A DNA stretch of 64,000 bases from Ichthyophthirius multifiliis (Eukaryota; Ciliophora; Oligohymenophorea; Hymenostomatida), in the NCBI RefSeq assembly GCF_000220395.1, contig NW_004086441.1:62001-126000 (forward strand), written 5' to 3'. The notes under the pieces were generated by a model. It made no database searches. It was not told the DNA's origin and was given only the letters and a program-made list of their open reading frames with translations. Of the stretch, positions 50,727 to 63,211 are shown piece after piece. Position 1 is the stretch's first letter, and each line of letters starts with the position of its first letter. The position numbers were made by a program, and so were the translations under genes.

Positions 50727-51056
50727 ATAAAAATTATATATATATAATAATTTATTTATTATATTATATTTATTTAATTTAATAAAGAAAAAATATATAG
50801 TTAAATTTTTATTTCAAATATAAATGTTAAAATTTTAATTATAATATATGTATAAATAAATTAATATATATCAAAATAATATTTATATAAATATATATAT
50901 ATATATATAATATATAAATATATTTTTATATATTTATATTTATCTATATACATCATTATATATATAAATTAAATCTAAATAACTGAAAAATTTATAAATA
51001 ATTAACAATTAATTTATATTAAATTAAATCAAATTTTAATATATTTAACATTATAA
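50727..51056. other. A+T-rich spacer
   Basis: TA-rich spacer between the Rab gene and the MORN gene. Nothing else seen. Confidence 0.55.
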
Positions 51057-52683
51057 ATGTAAAATCATTAAAATCAAATTATTGAGTTAAATACTTTTAG
51101 TTTATTATAATAATTAGATTAAACATAATCTACAGATTAATACCCTGAATAGTACAATAATTGTTAAAATATAGAATAAAGAAGTTTTTTTAATTAAAAT
51201 AATATAATAATTAATGAAAAATTATAAACTAGTGTGGTATTTGATAATTGTTTTTAAAATTTAAATAACATTTATTATAATTAAAATGACAATTTAAATA
51301 ATAAATAATAAACTGTAACAAATAATACATTAAACAATTAAATTAATTAAAACATAGATAAATGTATTAATCAATAAAATAGTAATGTAAATAATATATA
51401 AAAAAAAAAAAAAAAAAAAGTTATATTAAAAAAAAAAGAGTGAAATAAAAAGTTTATTCGCAATTAATAATTAAAATTAATTAAAAGAATCATAATAAAT
51501 AGAAGTAAATGAAATATAATAAATTAAAAAAATATAAAATATTACAAAAAAAGCTGTAAATATAAAAAATTATGAAGGCTTATTATTAAATAATATATAT
51601 GAAAATAAAAAATAGAATATAAATGAAATATATAAAATAAAATTAAATAAATATATAAAAAATATGAATATATATTTATATATATATATTTATATATATA
51701 CATATATATTTTTTCTTTATCTTTATATTATTAATTTTTTATTTTATTTTTATACAATTAATAGGATAATAAAACAATAGATAGTGATTTTTAATTTAAT
51801 TTCTAAAATAGTTCTTGTAAATTAGAAAGCAATTCTAACATTTTAAAATAATAATAATAAGAAGTTAAAATTAATGAATATATTTAAAAAATATAAAATT
51901 TAGAAAAATATATATAAAAAAATAAAAATATGGAAATGGATGATTAAATGAATTTTTAAGAAATTTTAAGATAAAATAAAAAAGTAAAAAAGAAATTAAT
52001 TTTTTGTTTTAAATAATTTTTATTTTCTTAGTTAGAAGAAAAAGTTTAAATAAAAGAAACTGAGTTAGCCTCTAAAAAAATTTAAATATATCATTTAGAA
52101 TAAAACAACTTAAATCTTTATAATTAACTATAATAGGCAGATACTGATTTATAAAGACAGATCGAAGAAAAAAGGAATTTAACAAACAAATTAGATAAAT
52201 TAAATCAAGATAAAATATAAGAAATCAAATAGTTTTTTTAAAAAATTTTAAAGTATTTTGTTTAAAATAAAATAGGTTAAAATAAGAACTAGAATAAGAA
52301 TAAATACATAAAAATAATAATTAAGCAGATGAATAAGTTAATTATAATATCATAATAAATGACTAAAAAGATACTATTTTATTTTTAAATGAAAAAATTA
52401 ATTAATAAGAATAAAAAATAGATAGCGTTTCTAAAATAAATTAATAATTAACATATTAATTAAATGAAATTAAAAAATTCATAAGTGAAAGCGATGTATT
52501 TATTTTTTATATATTATAATTGCATATATTATTATAAGAATAAATTATAGAAATTTTCTGATTTAGAAGAAAATTATAAAAACGCATTAATTGTATAAAA
52601 GAAAAAGAATAATAAATATAATAATTAGAATATTAAATATAATAACTATAAGTATATTTTATATTTTATATTAATTTTCAATT

Positions 52684-52729
<46 letters not shown>

Positions 52730-53146
52730 AAAATTATTTAAATTATTATATTTTAAAAAGATTCAAAACAAATAAATTAATTTGGATTTATAAACTTTAA
52801 AATAAGAAAATTAAGTAATTTTTATTTTTTATGTTAAACAAAAAAAATTAATGAATATATTAAAGTAAAAATAAATTGAAATATAAAGCCAAAATGATAT
52901 ATTTATGCTTGAATAAAGAAATTTAAATTAATAGATTTGTTCTTTAATTAAATAATCGGAATATATAGAAGAATAAAAAATTAAAAATGATATAAATTAA
53001 AAATAATAAGAAACCTAAATTAGTTAATAAGAAAACAAAAATAATAATTAAAAATGTGAAATTTAATAATATACAAAATAAATTTAAAATTTAAAATAAT
53101 AAAATGATTAATTAAAATAAGAATTAAATAATAAATAAGTATTAAA

Positions 53147-53180
<34 letters not shown>

Positions 53181-56100
53181 TACATAAAATAAAAAAAGTA
53201 AATTATTTATGAATATGAAAATTAAACAATTAAATAATAAGAAATTATCAATGAAAATAGAGAATAAATAAAATAATTAAATTTTTAAAATGAATAATTT
53301 AAATTAAATTATGAATAATAATAATAGGTAAAATTTATAACAATAATAAAAATACTTTCACATAATATTGTATGAAAAAAAAATAGGAAAAAATAAATTA
53401 AATGTAATAAGAAATTCTTTTTATTTAAAGTTAATTAGATATATAAGAAAAAGAACATAAAAAAAATAAATTAGAAGCTTAAAAGGCAAATGCTTATTTA
53501 AATTAATAAAATTAAATTTTAGTATAAAAATAAAAAGAATATTTATTAAAAGAAAAGGACTATTAATAAAAAGAAAAATAATATTTTATTAAAGAAAAAG
53601 AATATTTAATTAAAGAATAAGAATTTTAAATAAAAGAAAAATTATTATTAAATTAATAAAATTTATAAGAATAGAAAGAAACTTAGAATTTAGATAAAAT
53701 AGATAATTTAAGTAAAATAAATAATGAATTTCAAAATTAACTTAAAGAAATGGAAGTATTAAAAGTATAATTTGAAAATAAATATTAAGATTGTCAATAA
53801 TAAATAATAATTTTTAAAAATGATATATATTAATAGAAAAAATAATAGAAGAATTAAACTTAAAAATTAAAGAAGATTAAAATTATAATAAATAAGGTGA
53901 CATTTTGATATATGATTAAAAGTATAATTTATAAAAATATATAAAAAAATAGAAAATAATGATTAAATTTAGATTTAAAAGATTAAAATTAATAAAATAT
54001 ATTGTAAAAAATATTGAATAGTAAAATTTATGTTTTTAAAAATAAGATAATAAAAAATATAAGTAAGTATATAAATATATAAAAATAATAAATATATATA
54101 TAAAAAATAATATATATATATATATATATTATAAATAAATATATTTATTAAATTTTATATTTAAATAAAATATTTATATATTTTTAATACATATATTATA
54201 ATATATTTAGATAATTAATGAAATCTTATAGATAAGTATTAACAATTAAGAAAAATAACTATAATAAAATACTTGTAACAAATATTTAGTTTTTATATTT
54301 TAAATTATTATATATATATATATTTATATATTTATATATTTATATTTTATTTTTTATTAATAATTTAGTTGAAAATTAAAATAATATAATAAATGATAAT
54401 TTTTAAGAAACTGAAAGTATTTTAAATAAATAAATTAGTAAAATTTAATGCGAATTTGAAATCAAAATTTAAGAAAATATAACTTTAATTTAAATTAATG
54501 TATTTTTTAATAAACAAATACAATTAGAAATATTTTTTTTAAAAAAAGAAATAATAAACTGATAAAATAAATTATTTAGAAAATCAACTAAGTTAATAAA
54601 TAAATTAAAATTAAAAAATTTAAAAAAGATTTTAAGTTATTTAATAGAAAAAAGTATAATTAAATCTAAAAATATAAGTTAAAAAATAAAAAAAAATCTA
54701 AAAAATATTTCAAAAAAATAGAATTTATAATAATAATAAAAAGATTAAATAAACTTATATGAAATTAAAATAAATGAATTAAATTAAATAATAAACCAAA
54801 AAGATAAATAATTATTAGAAGAAAATCAAAAATCAATAAAGCATATATAACATTAGGATTAATAATACATATAAATGTAGCAAAAAAACGACAATTTGAT
54901 TTAATTAATTGAAATGAAATAAAAAGAATAATAAGATTTTATAAATATGCAAAATATATTCTAAGAATAAATATAATAATTAAATTAATAAATAGAAATT
55001 AAAGAAAATAAAGTTCAAGAATATAAAAAATATATAAAAACTGATAAAGAATATTAAAATATTTAAAAATAAATCATAGAAAGCGAATAAATATAATAAT
55101 AATTGTAAATTGTAAATATTTAAAAATAAAAATATATATTATTAAATATATATATATATATATATTATACATTAAGGAATTATAAGATAAACAATTAGTA
55201 ATTTTATAATAATAATATGAAATATAAAAATTAAGATAAAAAGTTTATAAATATAATAATTTCCAATTAAATAATAATAAGAATAAATTATACTTAATTA
55301 AGAATTTCAATAAAAATATAAACAGTTTTAATTTGATAGGGCAGAACAAAAATTCTAATAAAAAACTTAAGAATATTAATAAATAAATTAAGAATTTGAT
55401 AACATTTGCTCTGAATAAAATAAAAAATTAACGATTTACAATAAAAAATTGTATATTATGAGAATGAATAGTCTTAAAATAAATTGATTATTTCAAATCT
55501 TTAATAATAATTATAATAATATTAAGAAAATAAAAAAATTAATTTATAAAAAAAATAAAAAATTTCTGAATCTCAATAAAATAAGTCATTTTTATAATAC
55601 TAGTAAATATGCAAATCTTTTGAAAATGATGTAAATTATAAATATATAATTATAAATATATATAATTATATATATATATATATATTTACATATATAATAT
55701 TTCTAATACATTTTATTTTATAAATTAATATATTTTTATAATTTTTTATCTTAATTTTTTTTTTACAATAATAATTTAATTTACATATTTTTATATTATA
55801 AAGACTTATTTTAATAATTCTTATATTAATATTAATATATAACCTAATTCTATTAATTAAGATCAATTAGTATAATCTCCTCTTTAATAAAAACTAATCC
55901 ATAATGAAAGTATTTTATCATCAAATAAATAAATAACATAAGATAATTAGTAAAAAAAAAACAATTAAATCTATATAAATTAACATATATTTTAAAAAAA
56001 GAAATATATCATTAATATAATATAAATTAAAGAATAACATAATTTCTGATTAATCATATTTAACATGTACAAAAAAATAAAAAAATCTCCTATTACAAAA

Positions 56101-56393
56101 CGATACGAATTCAAATAATCTAAATGTCTCAAAATCAATTGAAAAACCTTTTAAATAATTAAATAATTAATCACCTTTATACAATCGAAAAATAGTTGAA
56201 AATTTAACTTAGTTTATTCCATCTTCAAATAAATTAAAAGATTGTCAATATAAAAAAAAAGTTGATAAATAAAGTATAAACCCTTTTTTCTAAAATTTTA
56301 TTTAAAAACCTTCTTATAATAATAAATATAATACATAGAATAATAATAAAACATAAATAAATTCAAACACAATACAACCTAAAAAACCTTAAG

Positions 56394-56427
<34 letters not shown>

Positions 56428-57182
56428 TTTAGAGAAAAAGAGTTTCTTCAATAAATTCTCCTTAAATGCATTTTTAACAAGAAAATTTATTAAATAATGA
56501 ATAAAATAAAAAAATTTACAATTCAAACATTATAGTTTAACTAGGCTAAATTTTATAACCTTCATAAAATCTTTAATAATAACAATAAAATGAATAATAA
56601 TAAAAAATTTAATAATAATATTATAATAGTGTCAATAATAATAATAATTCAGTAAGTTCTACTAGTAATTCAAATATACCTAGATATAAAGGCGAAAGAT
56701 TAGGCAATTTAAGATAAGGAAGAGGCCGATGTTATTATCCTAATGGAGAAATATATGAAGGAGATTGGAAAAGTGACAAAGTAAAAAATATATAATTTTT
56801 TTTAAAAAAAAATTATTAAATATATTATTAGAGACATGGATATGGAGTTTTAAAAGACTAAAATGGGGAAATATATAATGGAGAATGGAAATTTGATTTA
56901 TATCATGGATAAGGAAGATTAAGAAATAAAAATTCTGAGATTTTAAATAAGGAATTCGATTTAAAAAATTTTGAAAATTTAAAAAACTATTGGATATGTT
57001 ATAGTGGAGAATTTAAAAATCATTCCTTAGATGGAATAGGTACATTAATATTATCAAATGGAGAAAAATTTATGGGAAGTTTTTAAGGAGGAAATATACA
57101 TGGGGAAGGGACATTTTATAAAAAAAATGGAAATATAGAAATAGGCTTTTGGTAAAATAATAAATTTATTGTAAAATTATGA
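51057..57182 (+). CDS. large coiled-coil protein with C-terminal MORN repeats
   Basis: Starts MQNHQNQIIELNTFSLLQQ at 51057. Several kilobases of Gln/Lys/Glu/Asn-rich coiled coil follow, most clearly around 53400-53880 (for example EYLLKEKDYQQKEKQYFIKE). The exon-intron map here is not resolved: introns and exons are both extremely A+T-rich, and TA microsatellites (near 52685-52722, 53145-53175 and 54115-54130) mark likely introns. A Ser/Asn-rich linker leads to about six MORN units: RYKGERLGNLRQGRGR, YYPNGEIYEGDWKSDK joined across intron 56781-56831 to RHGYGVLKDQNGEIYNGEWK, YHGQGRLRNK, YSGEFKNHSLDGIGTL, NGEKFMGSFQGGNIHGEGTF and KKNGNIEIGFW. The stop is TGA at 57180-57182. MORN arrays often bind membrane lipid or cytoskeleton. 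It could be two genes; I favour one because no TGA-ATG boundary with a spacer is evident. Confidence 0.6.
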
Positions 57183-57906
57183 ATATATAATTGTTTAAAA
57201 TATATATATATATATATATTTATTAAATAAAAATTATTATCTTATAATAAATTAAAAAAAAAAAAAAAAAAAAAAATTAAATATATTATATATATAATAT
57301 ATAACTTTTATAATATTTATGTATATATATAATATAAAAGTAATATTTTTAATTATTTATTTATAATAATTTGTATTTAAAAATATTTAAATAAAACTCT
57401 TATTATTATTTTAAAATTAAATTATTGCTTTGTTTAAAAATTATTAATTATTATATTACTAAAGTATAATTATTTAAAAATTTAATATTTGTTAATAAGG
57501 GAAGTATTATTCTTAAAAAAAAAAACAAAAAAATTAGTAAATAAAAATTTTCATATTTTTGTAATTAAAATATTCTTATAATTTCTAATAAGTATACTAA
57601 TTTGAATTAATTTAAATAATTATTATTATAAAATTAATTAATAATAAAATTATTTATAATATATGTAACTATTTTTAAAAAAATTAATTAACATTAAATA
57701 TATTTAAAATATATTTCTTATAAAATTTTTAACATATATGATATAAATTATTATAAAATAAAATTTAAAATATTCAAACAAATAATTGGAAATAAAAAAA
57801 TAAATAGAATTTTAAATTGTCTACTATTATATATAATTTATTATTTTATATAATAAATACATATTATTAATATAAAATTTAAAATATTAATATAAATAAT
57901 AATATA

Positions 57907-57952
<46 letters not shown>

Positions 57953-58375
57953 TAATAATCAAATATTTCATATTATTTAAAAAAATATTATTTTTAATGT
58001 TTTTAATTTATAATTATATATTTTTATATTTATTTAAATTAATTCTTTTTTAATTTATATTTATCTAAATTTTAAATATAATATAATTTTTTCGTCATTT
58101 ATTTATTATATTTTTAAAATTTTATTTATATTTAAATATTAAGTGTTATTTAATAATTTAAATGTCTAAATATTTATTTATATTATAAATACATTATGTT
58201 TCTTTATATTTAATTTATATTTTTAAATTAAATAAAATAATATAAAAAAATAGATTTTTATTTCACATCTAATTTTATAATATAATAAAAAAAAATTTTA
58301 AATATAATATCTAAAAATATATAAACATATATATTTACATATATACATTTATATATATTTATTATTATATTTATT
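57183..58375. other. A+T-rich spacer between convergent genes
   Basis: About 1.2 kb of A/T runs, a poly-A run near 57255-57275 and TA repeats near 57915-57950. No gene recognised. Confidence 0.6.
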
Positions 58376-60331
58376 TCAATTTAAAAAATTAATTAATCTT
58401 ACAAATTCTTCTATTTAATCATTATTTTTAAATATGAATTTATTACTAACTATTTTTGCTAATATATTAAACAATCCCCCATTTGGTTAAATTACCTCAA
58501 CTTCGAATCCTTTTCCTTTTCTAACTATAACATTATATAAACTAATAGAAAAATCAGGATCATAAATATCAAATCCATAATGCTCTTTTTACTATTCTCT
58601 ATCTTTTAAATTAAAACAATGTAAATAATTATCTACAGTAATAACTAATAGACTTTCTATAAATTATCCTTTTTTTTATTCACGGAATGCCCTAAAATCT
58701 TTTATTAAAAGTGCTCTATTATCAAAATTTTGTATGTTAAAATTTTCGAAAAAGGGAAATACTTCTTCTTATAAAATTTCCTATTATTCTCGTTATATAC
58801 CTAGTTATTCTTTCAAAAATTATAAATGGTTTTATTCAAAAATGTCCTCTGGACATATTTTGATATTTTCATAATTTTCTTCTTTTTAATTTTATTAAAA
58901 AAAAAATTGTTAATTTTTCCAAATATTTTCTTTATTTTTTTCTTCATTTTTTTCTTCTTTTTTTTCTTCTTTTTTTTCTTCTTTTTTTTCTTCTTTTTTT
59001 TCTTCTTTTTTTTCTTCATTTTTATCTCCTTTTTTTTCTTTATTTTTTTCTTCTAAATTTTCTTCATTTTTTTCTTCTTTTTTTTCTTCTTTTTTTTCTT
59101 CTTTTTTTTCTTCTTTTTTTTCTTCTTTTTTTTCTTCTTTTTTTTCTTCTTTTTTTTCTTCGTTTTTTTCTTCTAAATTTTCCTTGTTTTTTTTTTAAAA
59201 AAAATAAATAAATTCTTCTTCTTCTCTTTTTAAAATTTCTTCAATTTCTTCCGTATTTTTCCTCTAATAAAATTCATAAAATTTCTCTTTATATATTCTA
59301 ATTCCTTTTTAAATACAAGAAAGTCTTCTTTATAAAATATCTTCGCTTTCTCTCCAAAAAAATACTATTTTTTTACCCAAATCCCTTTATTTTTCCTTTT
59401 ATTCTTCCGCATTTCTTAAAAAACTCAATTAAATTAAATATAAATCTTTTGGATCTTCTTAAATTCTTTTATATCCACTTTTTGGTGTACTCTAATTGAA
59501 AACTTAAGCCACTAATCCACTTTTTCTGGACGTAATAAAGTTTATACTGGCCAAATTTTTCTTCAAATTTCGTATTTCATCCAGAATTTTATCCAAAGCA
59601 ATTTTAGTATCTTACAAATTCTACACTAAGAGCTCCTTTAAGATATTATTTTAGATAAAAAATGCAAATTTAGATACATTTATAGAATGTTAGAAAGAAA
59701 TTTAGTCTAAAGTTTCAAAAGAAGTTACTAAATCTTAAAATAGATCATTTTTTTATTAGACTAGATTTATTTTAGGTACTAAAGTATTTGAATAAGCCAA
59801 TTCTTATTGAAGTTTTCTTTAAAAATAATTTATTAAATTTTATAAAATTTATTCCGAAAAATTTAATTTTTTAAAAATTTCTGAAAAAATCCTTTCAATT
59901 AAAGAACGTTAAAAATTCAAAAAAACAGCCCGAAATTCGTCCCATTCTTTTAAATTTTGTAAGTTTTTCCTTTTTCTATCTATAGAAGTTTAATTTATCA
60001 TTTCATATTCAGAAATGAGTCCATATTTTTATTCTTAAAATGTAAATTCTTATATTAAATTTTCTTTATTTTCCATATTTTATTTACTTGATTCTATGTT
60101 TTCCTATTTATTACTTACTTCCATATTTTCTATATTAAAATTTTAAATTGTTTATTCTTTTAAAGATTTTTAATATTCCAATGGTTCAAAATCTTTTATT
60201 GGACTTGGTTATTTTATTATATTTTAGTTTGAAATATATTATATTTATAGGTCTTCTTATGTATCGAAGGGGTTTTTGGATGTTATTTAATGATTTTGTG
60301 TGATATCTTATAGGTTATCTATTATATTCAT
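58376..60331 (-). CDS. coiled-coil protein with KKEE tract and PH-like end
   Basis: Single open frame of 651 residues without introns; the length from ATG to TGA is an exact multiple of three across the repeat. The N-terminus is MNIIDNLQDITQNHQ with SSP-type polar sequence, then helices: LKEWDEFRAVFLNFQRSLIE, KIALDKILDEIRNLKKNLA and FYQRKNTEEIEEILKREEEE. A charged tract made of KKEE units follows (about residues 385-475). The C-terminal 170 residues look globular: CPEDIFEQNHLQFLK, ALLIKDFRAFREQKKG, IESLLVITVDNYLHCFNL, FSISLYNVIVRKGKGFEVEV and IEEFVRLINFL. The alternating strands and final helix suggest a PH-like fold, which would mean lipid or protein binding. No family name is certain. Confidence 0.65.
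58919..59186. repeat. 12-bp tandem array inside a coding region
   Basis: Roughly 20 copies of a unit close to TTCTTCTTTTTT on the plus strand; on the coding minus strand each unit is Lys-Lys-Glu-Glu. Variant units contain CATT or AAATTT (Asn or Asn-Leu). The opposite strand would give poly-Phe and is a shadow. Confidence 0.88.
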
Positions 60332-61140
60332 ATTTTTTATTTTTTAGGAAAAAAAATAAAAAAAAGAAGTTTTTTAAGATTTTTTTTATATATATATAAA
60401 TTAGATTATTTTTTATTATATACTTTTTGTGTGAGAATTTAAAAAAAAAATTTTTTTAACAAAAAAAAAAAAAAAATTATTGGAAAAATATGTTTTTTTT
60501 TTTTTTTTTATACTGATTTATTTAATTATAATATAATTTTTTTTTTTTGTAATAAAAGTTGCTTTTTAATTAAATTCAAATATTATTTTTAAATTATATA
60601 ATATAGAAGAATTGTTGTGATATTTTTTATTCATTTTTCATAGACTTTATTATAAGTTTTGTTAAATATTCTAATTATCAATTTAAATATTCTAATTATC
60701 AGTTTCAATAACTTAATGTTCACTTTAAATAACTTAATTTTCAATTTAAATAACTTAATTTTCACTTTAAATAAACTAATATTCTCTTTAAATAACCTAA
60801 ATAACCTAATGTTCACTTTAAATAACTTAATTTTCACTTTAAATAACCTAATATTAACTTTAAATAAACTAATTTTCACTCTAAATAGTCATATTTTCAA
60901 TCTACATAGTCTAATTTTCGTTTTAAATAGCTTTATTTTCGCTTTAAATAGCTTTATTTTCACCTTAAATAGCCTATTTTTCACTTTAAATAACTTAATT
61001 TTCACTTTAAATAACTTAATTTTCACTTTAAATAACCTAATTTTCACTTTAAATAACTTAATGTTCAATTTAAATAACCTAATTTTCACTATAAATAGCT
61101 TTATTTTCACTTTAAATAACTTAATGTTCACTCTAAATAT
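60332..61140. other. spacer and bulk of the 21-bp minisatellite
   Basis: A/T runs to about 60650, then the tandem array described separately. On the plus strand the array gives a stop-free frame from 60659 to 61300, but it has no ATG start and simply reflects a unit without stops. Confidence 0.5.
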
Positions 61141-61195
61141 TCAAATTTTCGCTTTAAATAGTCTAATTTTCGCTTTGAATATTCTAATATTAATT
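60665..61195. repeat. 21-bp minisatellite
   Basis: About 25 diverged copies of a 21-bp unit with core CACTTTAAATAACTTAA. Because 21 is a multiple of three, each strand keeps one frame: the plus strand reads a Leu-Asn-Asn-Leu-Ile-Phe-Thr heptad and the minus strand a Lys-Val-Lys-Ile-Lys-Leu-Phe heptad. The minus frame carries TGA at 61141-61143 and again near 60887-60891; the plus frame has none. The first units at the right end are part of the minus-strand gene 61141-62708. Confidence 0.88.
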
Positions 61196-62708
61196 TTAAT
61201 TTATTTTCTAACTTTCACTTTAATTTGTTTTCTAGCTTTCACTTTAAACGTAATCTTAAATTTACTAAATTTAATTAATAACGACTTTTCTTTTATATAA
61301 AATTTAATAGAAAAATAAATATATATATATAAATACTTTCTCTATATTTCTTATTCATTGTTCTGAATATCTTTTCCAATATTATATTTTTCATTTTTTA
61401 CGATTTTTTATAATTCTTTTATATTTAAAGAGTTATAATATTAATTAGTGTCTATATAATAAAAATATAAGTTATTAATAAAAAAATAAGAAATATCAAC
61501 TTTTTTCTTAATTCTTTTCTAAGTAAAGTTCTTTTAATATTTTTACTAAAGCATTTCTTTAATCTTTTTTAATATTAAATAATTTCATAAAAGGAATATC
61601 TATATAATTATTTTAAAGAAACTCAGGTAAATCTATAATTTATTAATAAAACTTTAAAGTCTCTTATTCAGAGTTATCATTATATTCAAAATTTTGATCT
61701 TTATTTTTTAAACATTTAAAAATTTGATTTTCAGGATCTATAGAATAAGCCAAATTTTTCAAATAATTAATAGGCCAATCACTAAATATTAATAAATATA
61801 TATATATATATATATATATATTTTTTATATATTTATATATACGTATTTATATATATATTTTATTAATTTAATTTATTTACATTTATGGATTTAGATATTA
61901 ATAATGTATTTTTATAAATTAAAATATTTCATCTTTTTTTAAAAAAATATTATCAGGACAATTTATTATTTTAGATCTTAAAGGAACTTATTTTATTTTT
62001 ATAATTTAAAACAAATATAGAGATATAATTATAATTACATTTTTAATATATTAAAGCTTATTTATAAAGCCAAATAATAGAAATATACCCAAAAGGAGGT
62101 AAATAATAATTGTTATCTTCAAGTTTCTTATATAATTCTATAGGACTTCCTATTTATAAAATAAGTTAGGAAATAGTTATTTTTTTTGATATTTATTAAA
62201 TTTTATTTTCTTTTTAATTATTTATTTCTTGTCCTTATATTGTATATTTATTTTATTTCAAATCATATTTCTATATGATTTTTTATTCTAATAAATTTAA
62301 ATAGTTTTGATTTTTTTATATTTCTTATTATTATTTATTTTCTTATAATTATTATAATTTTTATTATTATAAAAATGTTGAATTTTATTAAATATTTTTA
62401 TTTTCTTGTTCATTTTGTTCAGTTTTTATTTTTTTTTATAAATTTGGTTAGTATTCATTATTAGTTATTTAATTAGAATTTAAAGTATTATTTTTTATTA
62501 TAAAGATTTTTCCTTTTTATTTTTTTTTTTAAAAAAATAAGTATTTTTAGAATATTAATTTTATATATTATTCTGTTTTTAATTCAGAAATATTATTTAA
62601 TTAATTTACTTAATTTTGATTTAAAAATTCTAAAAATATACTTAAGTCTTTGATATTTTTTTCACATTATTTATTTATAATTTATTATTGAAATCCTTTT
62701 TTATCCAT
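61141..62708 (-). CDS. hypothetical Gln-rich protein ending in the minisatellite
   Basis: Starts MDKKGFQQQIINKQ; a helical Gln/Lys/Asn-rich first half leads to a more globular part: ISQLILQIGSPIELYKKLED, NNYYLPPFGYISIIWLYKQA, then after an intron FPLRSKIINCPDNIFLKKDE. A TA-rich intron (around 61790-61880) precedes SDWPINYLKNLAYSIDPEN and LPEFLQNNYIDIPFMKLF. A last intron joins LYLEKNQEKN to TNQYYNSLNIKELQKIVKN. The final 40 residues, KFKITFKVKARKQIKVKVRK and onward, run in frame into the 21-bp repeat and stop at TGA 61141-61143. I do not recognise the family. Total near 430 residues. The repeat-encoded tail is strongly basic. Confidence 0.55.
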
Positions 62709-62983
62709 TAATATTATGAGAAAGAAAAAATAAATTATTTGTTTATAAATTATATATATAAATTATTTATTTAAAAAATATATATTTATTTGATATTAAA
62801 AGAAAATTAATAATAATATTATTTAAATTTAAAATAAAATTATTTATAATAATATTTAACTTTATAATAATAAATAATTTTATTTAAAAATAGAATATAT
62901 AATTATATTAATTTTTGAATATATAATAATTTAACATTTTTTATTTTTTATAATTTAAAATTAATTATAATATGAATATTATA

Positions 62984-63030
<47 letters not shown>

Positions 63031-63039
63031 NANATANAN

Positions 63040-63071
<32 letters not shown>

Positions 63072-63143
63072 ATAATTAATTAATTAATAANATATATATA
63101 TATTATTATATATATATATATTATTTATTTATTAATTAATTAA

Positions 63144-63211
<68 letters not shown>

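Noticed and set aside
58813-59056. Poly-Lys and poly-Phe frames
   Set aside because: Shadows of the KKEE 12-bp array; the true frame connects both flanks of the array over exactly 652 codons.
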